Source: Myxococcales bacterium (GTDB taxonomy: Bacteria > Myxococcota_A > Polyangia > Polyangiales > Polyangiaceae). From it: DNA of 20,297 bases. The notes beneath the pieces are model-generated. The model was not told the origin of the DNA. It did not search any database and saw only the letters and a program-made list of their open reading frames with translations. Both the position numbers and the translations under genes were made by a program. Below are positions 1 to 6,953 of the stretch, piece after piece. Positions within the stretch are counted from its first letter, which is position 1; the number at the start of each line of letters is the position of its first letter. The stretch spans positions 1 through 20,297 of the forward strand of contig JANYHY010000576.1 in the NCBI GenBank assembly GCA_025362165.1. The letters run 5' to 3'.

Positions 1-467
1 ATCACCTCGAACCCGATCACGACGCCGCGGTGCGCGCCGCGATCGACGGACTGCCTGCAGGTCACGCGTCGGTCGCGAGCCCACTCACGCGCCGTTGGGG
101 ACGCCTGCTCAGCGTCGAGTACAAGCGTGGCAACTGTCACGCGGGTCGGTACGAGACCTCGCTCGTGCTCGCCGCGAAGGGGCGCGTGCTCGACGTCAGG
201 TCGTCGCTCGCGCCGTTGGAGACGAGCCTCGCGGCGGGCATCAAGGACGGCAAGAAGACCTTCGCGGAAATGGGCCTCGACCGCGCCTCTTTGCGGCGAG
301 CACGAGCGAGGTCTCGTACCGACCTGCGTGACAGTTTCCACGCTTGTACTCGTCGCTGAGCAAGCGTCCCCAGCGGCGCGTGAGTGGGCTCGCGACCGAC
401 GCGTGACCTGCAGGCAGTCCGTCGATCGCGGCGCGCACCGCGGCGTCGTGATCGGGTTCGAGGTGAT
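1..467. repeat. Inverted duplication (fold-back repeat) inside a creatininase gene
   Basis: Bases 1-186 are the reverse complement of 282-467 (position i pairs with 468-i), with a 95-bp spacer at 187-281. The outer 94 bases of each arm are identical. The inner part has seven substitutions, at arm-1 positions 95, 105, 115, 131, 143, 176 and 180. Five are synonymous in the creatininase frame and two change a residue (Val/Asp at 115, Gly/Arg at 180). The spacer continues the protein only when read on the + strand. The structure therefore looks like copying forward to about 281 and then jumping back to copy the complement from 186 outwards. The outer limit of the left arm is not visible because it touches the window edge. 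Either a real inverted duplication or a chimeric join of two strain variants could explain it. Confidence 0.95.
3..281 (+). pseudogene. Creatininase-family protein, C-terminal part (gene enters from outside the window)
   Basis: Read from base 3 in frame, this stretch continues a creatininase-family amidohydrolase. It has the His-Leu-Glu metal-ligand segment, the HAGRYETS motif and a C-terminal part ending near KTFAEMGLDRA, which resembles the last segments of the family. At about 282 the frame runs into the reverse complement of the same gene. The following residues, up to a stop at 359, are arginine-rich nonsense, so the natural C-terminus is missing. Its 5' part lies beyond the window. This copy carries the C-terminal region that the minus-strand copy lacks. 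Together the two would nearly make one intact gene, which supports a single gene folded back on itself rather than two independent genes. Confidence 0.7.
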
Positions 468-810
468 TGGACACGAGGCACACGTGCTTGAAACCTGCCC
501 CGAGGAATCCCGTGCATACTGCACGTAAATAAGCCGACAAAACAGCCGCCGGAAGCGTGATGGCGCCCGCAAAGCCTTGCGCGTAGTCGGTGACTCCATA
601 CGGCACGCTCGGCGCGACGACTGCATTCACGCCGAGTGCGGAAAGCTTTGCGATCGCCACTTCGCAAGCGCGCTCTCCTATCAGCGTGTCAGTCGCCAGC
701 ATGAGGTGAGGCCCGTGCGGCTCGACCGATCCTACGGGCACGAGCGCCGCGGGCTTTGGAGATGCGAGCAGCACACGCGCTTCGTCGGTCGTGAGGTCCG
801 CGAGCCTCAT
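241..810 (-). CDS. Creatininase (creatinine amidohydrolase) family protein, truncated by the fold-back
   Basis: Residues 1-174 match the creatininase family of metal-dependent amidohydrolases, which open cyclic or linear amides such as creatinine. Putative ligands are Glu30, His32, Asp41, His116 and Glu118. From memory these keep the spacing of the Pseudomonas creatininase ligands (E34, H36, D45, H120, E122), with HxE rather than the HGGN-type motif of many relatives. HAGRYETS is at 161-168. From about position 282 the frame enters the inverted repeat and the last dozen residues are foreign, so the protein (189 residues as read) lacks the usual C-terminal 60-80 residues. The ATG at 810 overlaps the stop of the upstream acyl-CoA ligase (ATGA), which fixes the start and implies translational coupling. 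The physiological substrate is unknown, and the copy is probably non-functional if the structure is real. Confidence 0.75.
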   Translation of the reverse strand: MRLADLTTDEARVLLASPKPAALVPVGSVEPHGPHLMLATDTLIGERACEVAIAKLSALGVNAVVAPSVPYGVTDYAQGFAGAITLPAAVLSAYLRAVCTGFLGAGFKHVCLVSNHLEPDHDAAVRAAIDGLPAGHASVASPLTRRWGRLLSDEYKRGNCHAGRYETSLVLAAKRRGRGPFPRRSSCRP

Positions 811-2462
811 GCCTTCTTCGCCGCTTCGGCCGCGCGCAACGCTTTGCGATCGACCTTGCCGCGATCGTTCTTGGGGACGTCGTCGACGAACTCGATCACG
901 CGCGGGTATTTGTGCTTGGCCATGCGCTCCTTCGCGAACTCCTGCAGGGCAGTCGAGAGCTCCGCGCTCGGTGCGTGACCTTGTCTCAGCACGATGAACG
1001 CCTTGGTCTTCTGGAGGCCACCTTCTTCGACGCCAATCACCGCCACGAGCGCGACTGCCTCGTGCTTGGACAGGCACTCCTCCACCTCCACCGGAGAGAC
1101 CCACAAACCGCTCACTTTCAGCAGCTCATCGGCTCTACCTGCAAAGTACAAGTATCCGTCCGCGTCCTTTTTGAAGAGATCGCCTGTGCGGCACCAGTGA
1201 CCGAAGAAGGTCTTCCAGCTCTTGTCGCGATCGAGCCAGTAGCCCATCGAGACGCTGTCCCCTTTCACCCAGAGCACGCCGATCTCGCCGGGCTCGCACT
1301 CGTTGGCGCCGGGACCGTCTGCGTCTTCCGCCAAGACACGCAGCTCATAGCCAGCGACGACCTTGCCGAGCGAGCCGGGCTTGATGTCGCCTGGGCGATT
1401 GGACGCGTAGATGTGGAACATCTCGGCAGAGCCGATGCCGTCGTAGACGTCGCTCTTGAAGCGCTCGTTCCACCGGATGAGCAGCGCCTCGGGGAGCGCT
1501 TCACCGGCTGAAAGCGAGAAGCGAATGCTCGACAGGTCGAGGCCGCGCTCTCCTTTGTTGCGCAGCGCCTCGTCGTGATCGAGGAGCTTGCCGAGCATCG
1601 TCGGGACGTTCGTCACGATCGTTGGCTTGTACATCGCGATCGCGCGAGTGAGAGCCTCGGGCGTGGGACGCTCGCTGAAGAGGCCGACAGTGGCGCCGAC
1701 CGCGAAGGGGAACATGAGGTTCGTTCCGGTGGCGTATCCGAAGTAGAGACGGGGCACGCTCACGCTGATGTCGCCCTCGCGATAGCCGACAGTCGCTTTC
1801 GCGTAGACCTCCGTGTTGAACGCGAAGTCGCGATGCGAGTGGATGTTCGCTTTGGGCTCCCCCGTGGATCCGCTTGTAAATAGCCAGATCGCGGGCTCGT
1901 CGCGGTGACACGCTGGGAACGTGTCACGCGTGGACGCGTTCGCCATCGCGTTCGTGAGATCGGCGAGCTCGTCCCCGAGATCTTCTTGGAGGTGCTCACA
2001 GTCGTCACCGGTCGCGGCGTCTGGCACGGCCCACATGCAGCGGACCTCGTTGCCGATGCGGCCCTCCTCCATCGCCAACCGCAAGGCTTGGTAGACCTTC
2101 GGCACAGTGACCACGGCGGTCGCGCGCGTGTAACGGACGAGGTACTCGATCGACGAGATCGGCACGTCGGGGTTGCCCATCGCGACGACCGCGCTCGCGG
2201 CGAGCGTACCGAAGAACGCCCACGCGAACGGCGGGACATCGGGGAGAACGATGAGCACGCGTTCGCCGCGCCTCACGCCACTCCCGAGCAACAATGACGC
2301 GAAAGCGCGCGTTCGAGCCGCCACCTCGCCATACGTCCAGCATCGCGAGCCGAAGCGCAGCGCGACGCTGGCCGACTTTCCTTCCTCGAGTCGATCGAAG
2401 AGAAAGTAGTCCGCGAGGTTGAGGCCTTCGGGGAAGGTCGGGGGGTCCGTCACGAGACCCAC
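807..2462 (-). CDS. Benzoate-CoA ligase-like adenylate-forming enzyme
   Basis: This 551-residue ANL-superfamily enzyme is predicted to activate an aromatic carboxylate with ATP and transfer it to CoA in the cytoplasm. Visible core motifs are TSGSTGEPK (196-204, P-loop), PRLYFGYATG (237-246), YDGIGSAEM (340-348), TGD with the following hinge (426-455), and PKNDRGKVDRKAL near the C-terminus with the likely catalytic lysine K536. Full length and the LYFGYATG/GSAEMFHIY wording point to the benzoate/4-hydroxybenzoate-CoA ligase subgroup, but the exact acid cannot be read from sequence. The start is a GTG at 2462 with a weak purine stretch (AGGGG) upstream. The next gene, a creatininase-like amidohydrolase, overlaps its stop by four bases. 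A joint role in handling an aromatic amide is conceivable but only inferred. Confidence 0.88.
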   Translation of the reverse strand: MGLVTDPPTFPEGLNLADYFLFDRLEEGKSASVALRFGSRCWTYGEVAARTRAFASLLLGSGVRRGERVLIVLPDVPPFAWAFFGTLAASAVVAMGNPDVPISSIEYLVRYTRATAVVTVPKVYQALRLAMEEGRIGNEVRCMWAVPDAATGDDCEHLQEDLGDELADLTNAMANASTRDTFPACHRDEPAIWLFTSGSTGEPKANIHSHRDFAFNTEVYAKATVGYREGDISVSVPRLYFGYATGTNLMFPFAVGATVGLFSERPTPEALTRAIAMYKPTIVTNVPTMLGKLLDHDEALRNKGERGLDLSSIRFSLSAGEALPEALLIRWNERFKSDVYDGIGSAEMFHIYASNRPGDIKPGSLGKVVAGYELRVLAEDADGPGANECEPGEIGVLWVKGDSVSMGYWLDRDKSWKTFFGHWCRTGDLFKKDADGYLYFAGRADELLKVSGLWVSPVEVEECLSKHEAVALVAVIGVEEGGLQKTKAFIVLRQGHAPSAELSTALQEFAKERMAKHKYPRVIEFVDDVPKNDRGKVDRKALRAAEAAKKA

Positions 2463-2528
2463 GATAACCCCTGAGGTGACGCGCGGGAAAACTCGCTCGG
2501 TCCGATCAACATCCTATCGCGCGCGGGG

Positions 2529-2558
2529 CGACATGGCGCTATAGAGCGCGCCATGTCG
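2529..2558. promoter_or_regulatory. Palindrome over the -10 region and start codon of the 95-residue gene (possible operator)
   Basis: CGACATGGCGC (2529-2539) and GCGCCATGTCG (2548-2558) form a perfect 11-bp inverted repeat around the 8-base loop TATAGAGC. The loop contains a -10-like TATAGA (2540-2545) seven bases before the ATG at 2553, so a transcript starting there would be leaderless or nearly so. No Shine-Dalgarno is visible. The right arm includes the start codon. It could act as a repressor site over the promoter, or as an RNA hairpin if transcription begins further upstream. The loop also reads CTATAG on the other strand, facing the divergent CoA ligase. Confidence 0.5.
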
Positions 2559-2840
2559 ATGAAGCGCGCCAAGGAAGTTCGTCGCGGCCCCAAGGACACG
2601 GGCAAAGACGACGACGGTTTCTTTCCCAAAGACCCCGCACGAGTTTGGGAGTGGGAGAAGGACGCGAACGGTCAGCCCGACGACGCCTTCGCCAAGTACT
2701 CACCCACGGCTCGCTACGCGAAAGGCGCCCTCATGATGCACCCGAAGTTCGGCAAGGGCGTCGTCACCGAGTCGGAGCAAGCCAAAGTGGATGTGCTCTT
2801 CCAAGACGGCGTGAAGAAATTGGCCCACGGCCTGAGCTGA
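2553..2840 (+). CDS. Small protein with C-terminal Tudor/KOW-like fold
   Basis: This 95-residue soluble protein has a charged, low-complexity N-terminal half (residues 1-45, rich in Lys, Asp and Arg). The C-terminal segment at 55-92 reads Y-x-x-G-x-x-x-x-H-x-x-F-G-x-G-x-V followed by VDVLFQDGVKKL. This pattern resembles the small beta-barrel at the C-terminus of PcrA/UvrD helicases and related CarD/KOW-type domains, which contact RNA polymerase or nucleic acid. The assignment is by pattern only. Two in-frame ATGs (2553 and 2559) are possible starts, and the first lies within the palindrome. It is transcribed alone, divergent from the CoA ligase, and followed by a strong terminator. A role as a small transcription-associated factor is possible but not shown. 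Confidence 0.7.
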   Translation: MSMKRAKEVRRGPKDTGKDDDGFFPKDPARVWEWEKDANGQPDDAFAKYSPTARYAKGALMMHPKFGKGVVTESEQAKVDVLFQDGVKKLAHGLS

Positions 2841-2869
2841 TTTCTCCGCTCGGGTGAGACAAAATCGAA

Positions 2870-2910
2870 GAGCCCCTCGTCTCGTCGACGAAGGGCTCCT
2901 TTGTTTTTTG
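2870..2910 (+). terminator. Rho-independent terminator
   Basis: GAGCCCCTCGT (2870-2880) pairs with ACGAAGGGCTC (2888-2898), with one mismatch and a 7-base loop. CTTTGTTTTTTG follows. It ends the 95-residue gene 30 bases after its stop. On the other strand the hairpin is followed by TTCGATTTT, so it may also end the convergent TatP gene. Confidence 0.85.
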
Positions 2911-2917
2911 TACCGAG

Positions 2918-3910
2918 TTACTGCGAGTACTTCACAGCGTCGTCGAAGGTCTGCGCGGTAAAGACGGTGCCGCGGAGCTTGGCGCGCGTGTCGGCGAAGA
3001 GCTTCACCCACTCGGCCATCTCGGCGGCGTTCGGCGTGTAGTGCGTCATGCGCGCTTGGAGGCGCACGAGTGCGGCGTCGTCTTCGTTGCGAATGCGCCG
3101 CGTGAGCGCCTCTCCCGTGACGCGCCCCGTGTCGACGAGCAGCGTCTGCACGTCAGCGGGTAGGCCCTTGAGCTTGGTGGACGAGAACACCAGCGCGCCG
3201 ATGCCGATGCCGGCGACCGCGTCGTTGAGGTTGTCCACGCGGCTTGCCCACTGGAGCTGCTCGGCTGCGAGCGGCGGGGCGTTGATGACGTTGATGGTGC
3301 CGCTCGTGAGGCCCGTAAGGATCTCCGGCACGCTCACTTGGCGCGGTGTCACGTCACCGATGAGCGAGAACAGCACCGGCGCGACGGGATCACCTGCGAG
3401 GTAGTAGGTGTTCTTGTGCTTCAAATCGCCAGGCGTCTTGACCTGAAAGCCTTTGCTCATCATGTGAGCCCGCCCAACGTCACCCCAGCCGAGGACCTTG
3501 AAGCCCTGCTTGTCGAACTCTGCGTCGAAGCCTGGTTTGAGCTGGTTGCGCGCGTTGTCGAGCTTGGTCCACTCCGTGAAGAGCCCGGGCATCTGCAGGA
3601 CGAGCACCTGTTTGTAGACCTGGCCGAGACCCACCGCGGTGACCGCCGCGCCATCCAGCTGGCCCGTGCGAATCTTGCCGACCATGGCGTTCTCGTCGCC
3701 TTGCTGGCCGTTCCAGAAGAACTGGAGCTGCACGTTGCCGCCCGAGCGGTCCTCTACGCTCTTCTTCCAGAGCTTGAACACCTGACCCCAAGGCGACTCG
3801 CCTGGCGCCAACGTGCCGATCTTGAGGGTGGTCGGATCAGCGCTGGCCGAGCCAGCAACCCCGAGCAGCATCGCCGTCGCGGCGAGCGTGAGCACGAACT
3901 TCCGAAACAT
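2918..3910 (-). CDS. TRAP transporter solute-binding protein, DctP/TatP type
   Basis: This 330-residue periplasmic solute-binding protein belongs to the DctP family and captures an organic ligand for a TRAP transporter. A Sec signal peptide spans residues 1-24 (basic MFRK, hydrophobic core, SASA cleavage site). The mature part begins with LKIGTLAPGESPWGQ, typical of the family. The N-G-x-x-G-D-E-N-A-M-V-x-K-I-R-T-G-Q-L-D-G segment near residue 67 is also characteristic. The start at 3910 is set by GGAGGTGACG directly upstream and by the signal peptide. A frame extension upstream has no coding character. The TatT lipoprotein gene lies 102 bases upstream on the same strand, in the order of the treponemal TatT/TatP pair, so this is probably a TatP. 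No DctQ or DctM membrane subunit is nearby. The ligand is unknown. Confidence 0.88.
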   Translation of the reverse strand: MFRKFVLTLAATAMLLGVAGSASADPTTLKIGTLAPGESPWGQVFKLWKKSVEDRSGGNVQLQFFWNGQQGDENAMVGKIRTGQLDGAAVTAVGLGQVYKQVLVLQMPGLFTEWTKLDNARNQLKPGFDAEFDKQGFKVLGWGDVGRAHMMSKGFQVKTPGDLKHKNTYYLAGDPVAPVLFSLIGDVTPRQVSVPEILTGLTSGTINVINAPPLAAEQLQWASRVDNLNDAVAGIGIGALVFSSTKLKGLPADVQTLLVDTGRVTGEALTRRIRNEDDAALVRLQARMTHYTPNAAEMAEWVKLFADTRAKLRGTVFTAQTFDDAVKYSQ

Positions 3911-3920
3911 CGTCACCTCC
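3911..3920 (-). promoter_or_regulatory. Strong ribosome binding site deciding the TatP start
   Basis: On the minus strand GGAGGTGACG immediately precedes the ATG at 3910. It is the best Shine-Dalgarno in the window, where many genes lack one, and suggests higher translation of the solute-binding protein than of TatT. Confidence 0.8.
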
Positions 3921-4012
3921 AAAGCCTGCACGCGCAGGGGATCCTCAACCTGGGGTTGGACGAGACGGATAACCGTCGGATTCACCCACCCAGCCAGAAA
4001 CGCGTTTATACC

Positions 4013-4930
4013 TCAGAAACCGCAGTCGTCCATTTTTGCCTTGGACAGCGCACGCTTGGCCTTCCGCTTGGCGATCGTGTTGGTCAAGCGCTGGGCGGGA
4101 TCGGGGTCTTCCGATTGGAGGACCTCGTTGAGCATCTTTTCGTACAGCGGTTTGTCGCCCTTCACGCACGCGAACTTGGAGGCGTAGTTCAACTGCACGA
4201 CGAGCGCCTTACGCTCCGTCTTGGCGAGCGCGTCGTCGAACATCTTCTGGGCCACGTCCATCTCGCTCATCGCGGTGCGTGCGTGGTATGCCCCGAGCGC
4301 GACTTCGGCCGAGTAGTGGTTGTAGTCGGGCATGAGCTCGAACGCCTGCTCGAGCAAGGCGACACCGATGAAGAGCTCACCGATCATCGAAGGGTCGTCC
4401 TTCGAGACGTTCACGCGCGCGAGCCATGCGTAGCCGGTCCAAAAGAGGTTGGGCGCGTCGTCCTTGTCGGTGAAGTTGCTGTCGAGCCACGCCTTGATCG
4501 TGTCCTCGTTCTTCTTGGCGTCGACGAAGCCGTCCGCGCTGTGCCCGAGCAATTCCAGCCCGTAAAACACGGCGCGATCGTAAGCCATGCGCGCGCGCTT
4601 CTTGTGATAGTCCGTCGCGTCGTCGTCATTGGCGAGCGAAGCGATCTCCATGTCGTCTTCGGCGAACGCGAAGCCGTAGCTCACCCAACCCTTGGTCAAC
4701 AAGAAGAGGGCGTCCTTGTTGTTCGGCGCGAGTTTGTGCATGCCCTCGAACTGCGCGAGGCCTGCCGAGATCGCTCCGCGCGCGACCTCGTAGTCTCCGA
4801 CGCTGTCCATTCCCGCAGAGCCTTCGCGAGTCGAAGCGATCTGTCCGTTGGTGAGCATCGCTTTGATGCACCCCGTGGAGGAGAGCGAAATGCCGAGTGC
4901 GAGGGCGAACGTGACGATTTGTGCGCGCAT
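4013..4930 (-). CDS. TatT-type TPR lipoprotein of a TRAP transporter (TatT_P family)
   Basis: This 305-residue lipoprotein has a signal sequence with a lipidation site (STGC, Cys21 from the ATG at 4930). The mature protein is almost all helical. Residues such as GDYEVARGAISAGLAQFEG, the KLAPNNKDALFLLTKGWVSYG stretch, NLFWTGYAWLARVN and LMPDYNHYSAEVALGAYHA match the TatT component described in Treponema (TP0956), where degenerate TPR helices form a trimer that binds the TatP ligand receptor. It likely sits in the envelope and works with the downstream TatP gene. The start was chosen as ATG 4930 because it gives a compact signal peptide. An in-frame TTG at 4957 is the alternative. A promoter-like TTGACT/TAGACC pair lies upstream. 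Confidence 0.85.
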   Translation of the reverse strand: MRAQIVTFALALGISLSSTGCIKAMLTNGQIASTREGSAGMDSVGDYEVARGAISAGLAQFEGMHKLAPNNKDALFLLTKGWVSYGFAFAEDDMEIASLANDDDATDYHKKRARMAYDRAVFYGLELLGHSADGFVDAKKNEDTIKAWLDSNFTDKDDAPNLFWTGYAWLARVNVSKDDPSMIGELFIGVALLEQAFELMPDYNHYSAEVALGAYHARTAMSEMDVAQKMFDDALAKTERKALVVQLNYASKFACVKGDKPLYEKMLNEVLQSEDPDPAQRLTNTIAKRKAKRALSKAKMDDCGF

Positions 4931-4940
4931 GGGTGGCAAC

Positions 4941-4970
4941 GGTCTAGCGACCCCCAAGCCATGGAGTCAA
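4941..4970 (-). promoter_or_regulatory. Possible sigma-70 promoter for tatT-tatP
   Basis: On the minus strand TTGACT (4965-4970) is followed after 18 bases by TAGACC (4941-4946). The predicted transcription start falls within a few bases of the ATG at 4930, giving a very short leader. The -35 is a good match and the -10 is weak. Confidence 0.35.
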
Positions 4971-5037
4971 CGGGCAGCCTCGAATTGAGCGTGCCAACGT
5001 CACACCACCCCGCCGTAGGCGGTATCAAATGAGGCGA

Positions 5038-6909
5038 TCAGCGCATGACCGCGCGGACCTTGACCTTCACTTTGTCGCGACCTTCCATGAAGCGATCCAT
5101 GGGGGTCACCGAGCGGGCGAACGAGAGGTAGCTCTCGGGAGACACATCGCTCGTCGCGGGTCTGAGGGCGTCGAGCGCGAAGCTCGGCAGGCGCGGCGCG
5201 ACGTGACCTTGGAACGTGACACCCTCCATCGGCACCTTGAACTGCGCGACCACGCTCTTGGGGTCCAGGTTCTGCCGGCTCGCGTTCGCCAGCACTTGAT
5301 CGAGGTTCTCGGGCGCGGCCGCTTCGGGCGTCACCTCGTAGCCGGGGACGATCTCCACCTCCACCTCTTTGCCGGCGAGCTCGTGCGGCATCGTGATCTC
5401 GATGGTGCGCGTGACCTCCGCGCCGCTGAACGGCAACAAATGGAGCAGAAATCGCGCCTTTTCTCCGGCGTCAACGACGGGATCGAGCACGTCCACGCCG
5501 CGCAGCCGCAAGAGCTCTCTCGCGTAGTCCACCGTGAGCACGGACTCGATCCCTTCGACGTGCACGTTCTCCCACGGGTTGTTGAGCGCCGATCCGATCG
5601 CCGAGATCACGCGCGACTGGAACCACTCGCCTGCCTCGGGCATGCCGCCGATCGCGAGGCCGAAGTCGTCGACGTCGATCGGCGCGTGACCGCGGATCTT
5701 CACGCGTGACTTCATGCTCCACGTGATGTCGCGGTGATCGCTCACGGTGGCCTCGAGCACGCCGCCGTAGACAGAGGCAGCGAGCGAGCCGCTCATGAAG
5801 CGCTCTTCGGCGACCTCCACGTTCCAGATCGTGCGAGGCGCACCCTGCACTCCCTTCACCTCGACACGGATCGGGAAGACGGGGGCGGTCTTGGTCTCGT
5901 CCACGACGACCGCGCTCTGGCGATCGTTGACCAGCGCGCCGAGCGTGCGCGTGGCCTCGCCGACCTTGAAGCTGTGCTGATCGCTCGCGTAGATCCACAT
6001 CACGCGACCGAGCGCCGCGGGGAGCGCGCTATCGCCTGCGTTCATCATCGGGTGGCCGAAGCCGCAGAGCCGCGTGCCCTCGACGTGCGTGACGGTGCCG
6101 AGGCCCATCATCGAGATGTCGCCGCGCGAGAGCTGCACGCCGAGCGAGCCGCCGTCCACGAAGTGCTGCGGGTCGTCCGCGGATGGAGGCGCTTGCCCGC
6201 CGCCGCCGGCTTGTGGGTCCAGGCCGAGAGGCTCGAACGCGCCCCGCAACATCGCGAGCGAACGTTCCCCCAGGCCTGCGACCAGTAGTGGCGTCGCGAC
6301 CGGGACGATGCCGCGCGCCGAGTCCGTGGTGACGCCCATACGCGACGCGACTTGCTTGCCATGCTCGACGACGTCGTAGCCGTTGATGGGACCGTCCCAT
6401 CGCGTCGGGCCATCGAGGTCCGCGCGTTTGGGTTGCGCGGCCAACGGTTGACTCGGCAACGGTCCGCCCTGGAGAGGCCAAAAACCAGCCGGAATGGGCC
6501 TGTGCAGCTCGCTCAACATCGGCGCGATCGGCGTGAAGCCAGCGACGGGCTCCACCATGAACTGCCGAAGGCTGTACGAGTAGGCGCCGGCGAGTCGACC
6601 ATCCAAGTAGATGGGACTGCCGCTCATGCCTTGCACGTTGCGCGTGATGTTGAGGCGCGGGTGAGGCGTCTTCACCAACACGAGATCTTGTCCCGAGCGG
6701 AAGTTGTGCAGCACGCCGATCACTTCGACGTCGAACTTCTCGGGCACCACGCCGTGGAACACCGTGAGGCCGTAGCCCTTCATGCCCTCTTTGATTTCGT
6801 CGACGCCAATCGTCGCGCCCTTCGCATCTCCGCGCGCGAGGGGGAGAGACGCAAACAGGCCGAGCGCCGTACCACCGAGCGCGGCGATGAACAGGAGATG
6901 TGTACGCAC
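5038..6909 (-). CDS. Exported SpoIVB-like S55 peptidase family protein
   Basis: This 623-residue protein has a Sec signal (about residues 1-28) followed by an S55-type domain. Motifs are GYGLTVFHG (about 46-54), FDVEVIGVL, the serine motif GMSGSP (94-99) inside NVQGMSGSPIYLDGRLAGAY, and a later CGFGHPMM segment with His286. SpoIVB of Bacillus is a serine peptidase using a His and the Ser of GMSGSP. Here the Ser motif comes before the His motif, the reverse of SpoIVB. Residues 350-623 appear to be beta-rich accessory domains with no obvious name. The start GTG at 6909 was chosen for the signal peptide. Another GTG at 6942 is possible. The gene is divergent from a membrane sensor-like gene starting 44 bases away. 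The substrate is unknown, and activity is inferred. Confidence 0.8.
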   Translation of the reverse strand: MRTHLLFIAALGGTALGLFASLPLARGDAKGATIGVDEIKEGMKGYGLTVFHGVVPEKFDVEVIGVLHNFRSGQDLVLVKTPHPRLNITRNVQGMSGSPIYLDGRLAGAYSYSLRQFMVEPVAGFTPIAPMLSELHRPIPAGFWPLQGGPLPSQPLAAQPKRADLDGPTRWDGPINGYDVVEHGKQVASRMGVTTDSARGIVPVATPLLVAGLGERSLAMLRGAFEPLGLDPQAGGGGQAPPSADDPQHFVDGGSLGVQLSRGDISMMGLGTVTHVEGTRLCGFGHPMMNAGDSALPAALGRVMWIYASDQHSFKVGEATRTLGALVNDRQSAVVVDETKTAPVFPIRVEVKGVQGAPRTIWNVEVAEERFMSGSLAASVYGGVLEATVSDHRDITWSMKSRVKIRGHAPIDVDDFGLAIGGMPEAGEWFQSRVISAIGSALNNPWENVHVEGIESVLTVDYARELLRLRGVDVLDPVVDAGEKARFLLHLLPFSGAEVTRTIEITMPHELAGKEVEVEIVPGYEVTPEAAAPENLDQVLANASRQNLDPKSVVAQFKVPMEGVTFQGHVAPRLPSFALDALRPATSDVSPESYLSFARSVTPMDRFMEGRDKVKVKVRAVMR

Positions 6910-6953
6910 CGCGGAAGTGTCGCACAAGCCAAGAGGTCTCACTAGGGACTAGA

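Noticed and set aside
137..667. 176-codon minus-strand frame across the inverted repeat
   Set aside because: It is an out-of-frame reading of the creatininase copies, rich in Arg and without family motifs.
5010..5022. CCGCC-GTA-GGCGG hairpin after the S55 peptidase gene
   Set aside because: The stem has only five pairs with no T-run on either strand. It is too weak to call a terminator.
3338..5032. 564-codon open frame on the + strand antisense to tatP and tatT
   Set aside because: It mirrors the real minus-strand genes, has His/Arg/Val-rich composition typical of antisense frames in high-GC DNA, and spans two genes with clear signal peptides.
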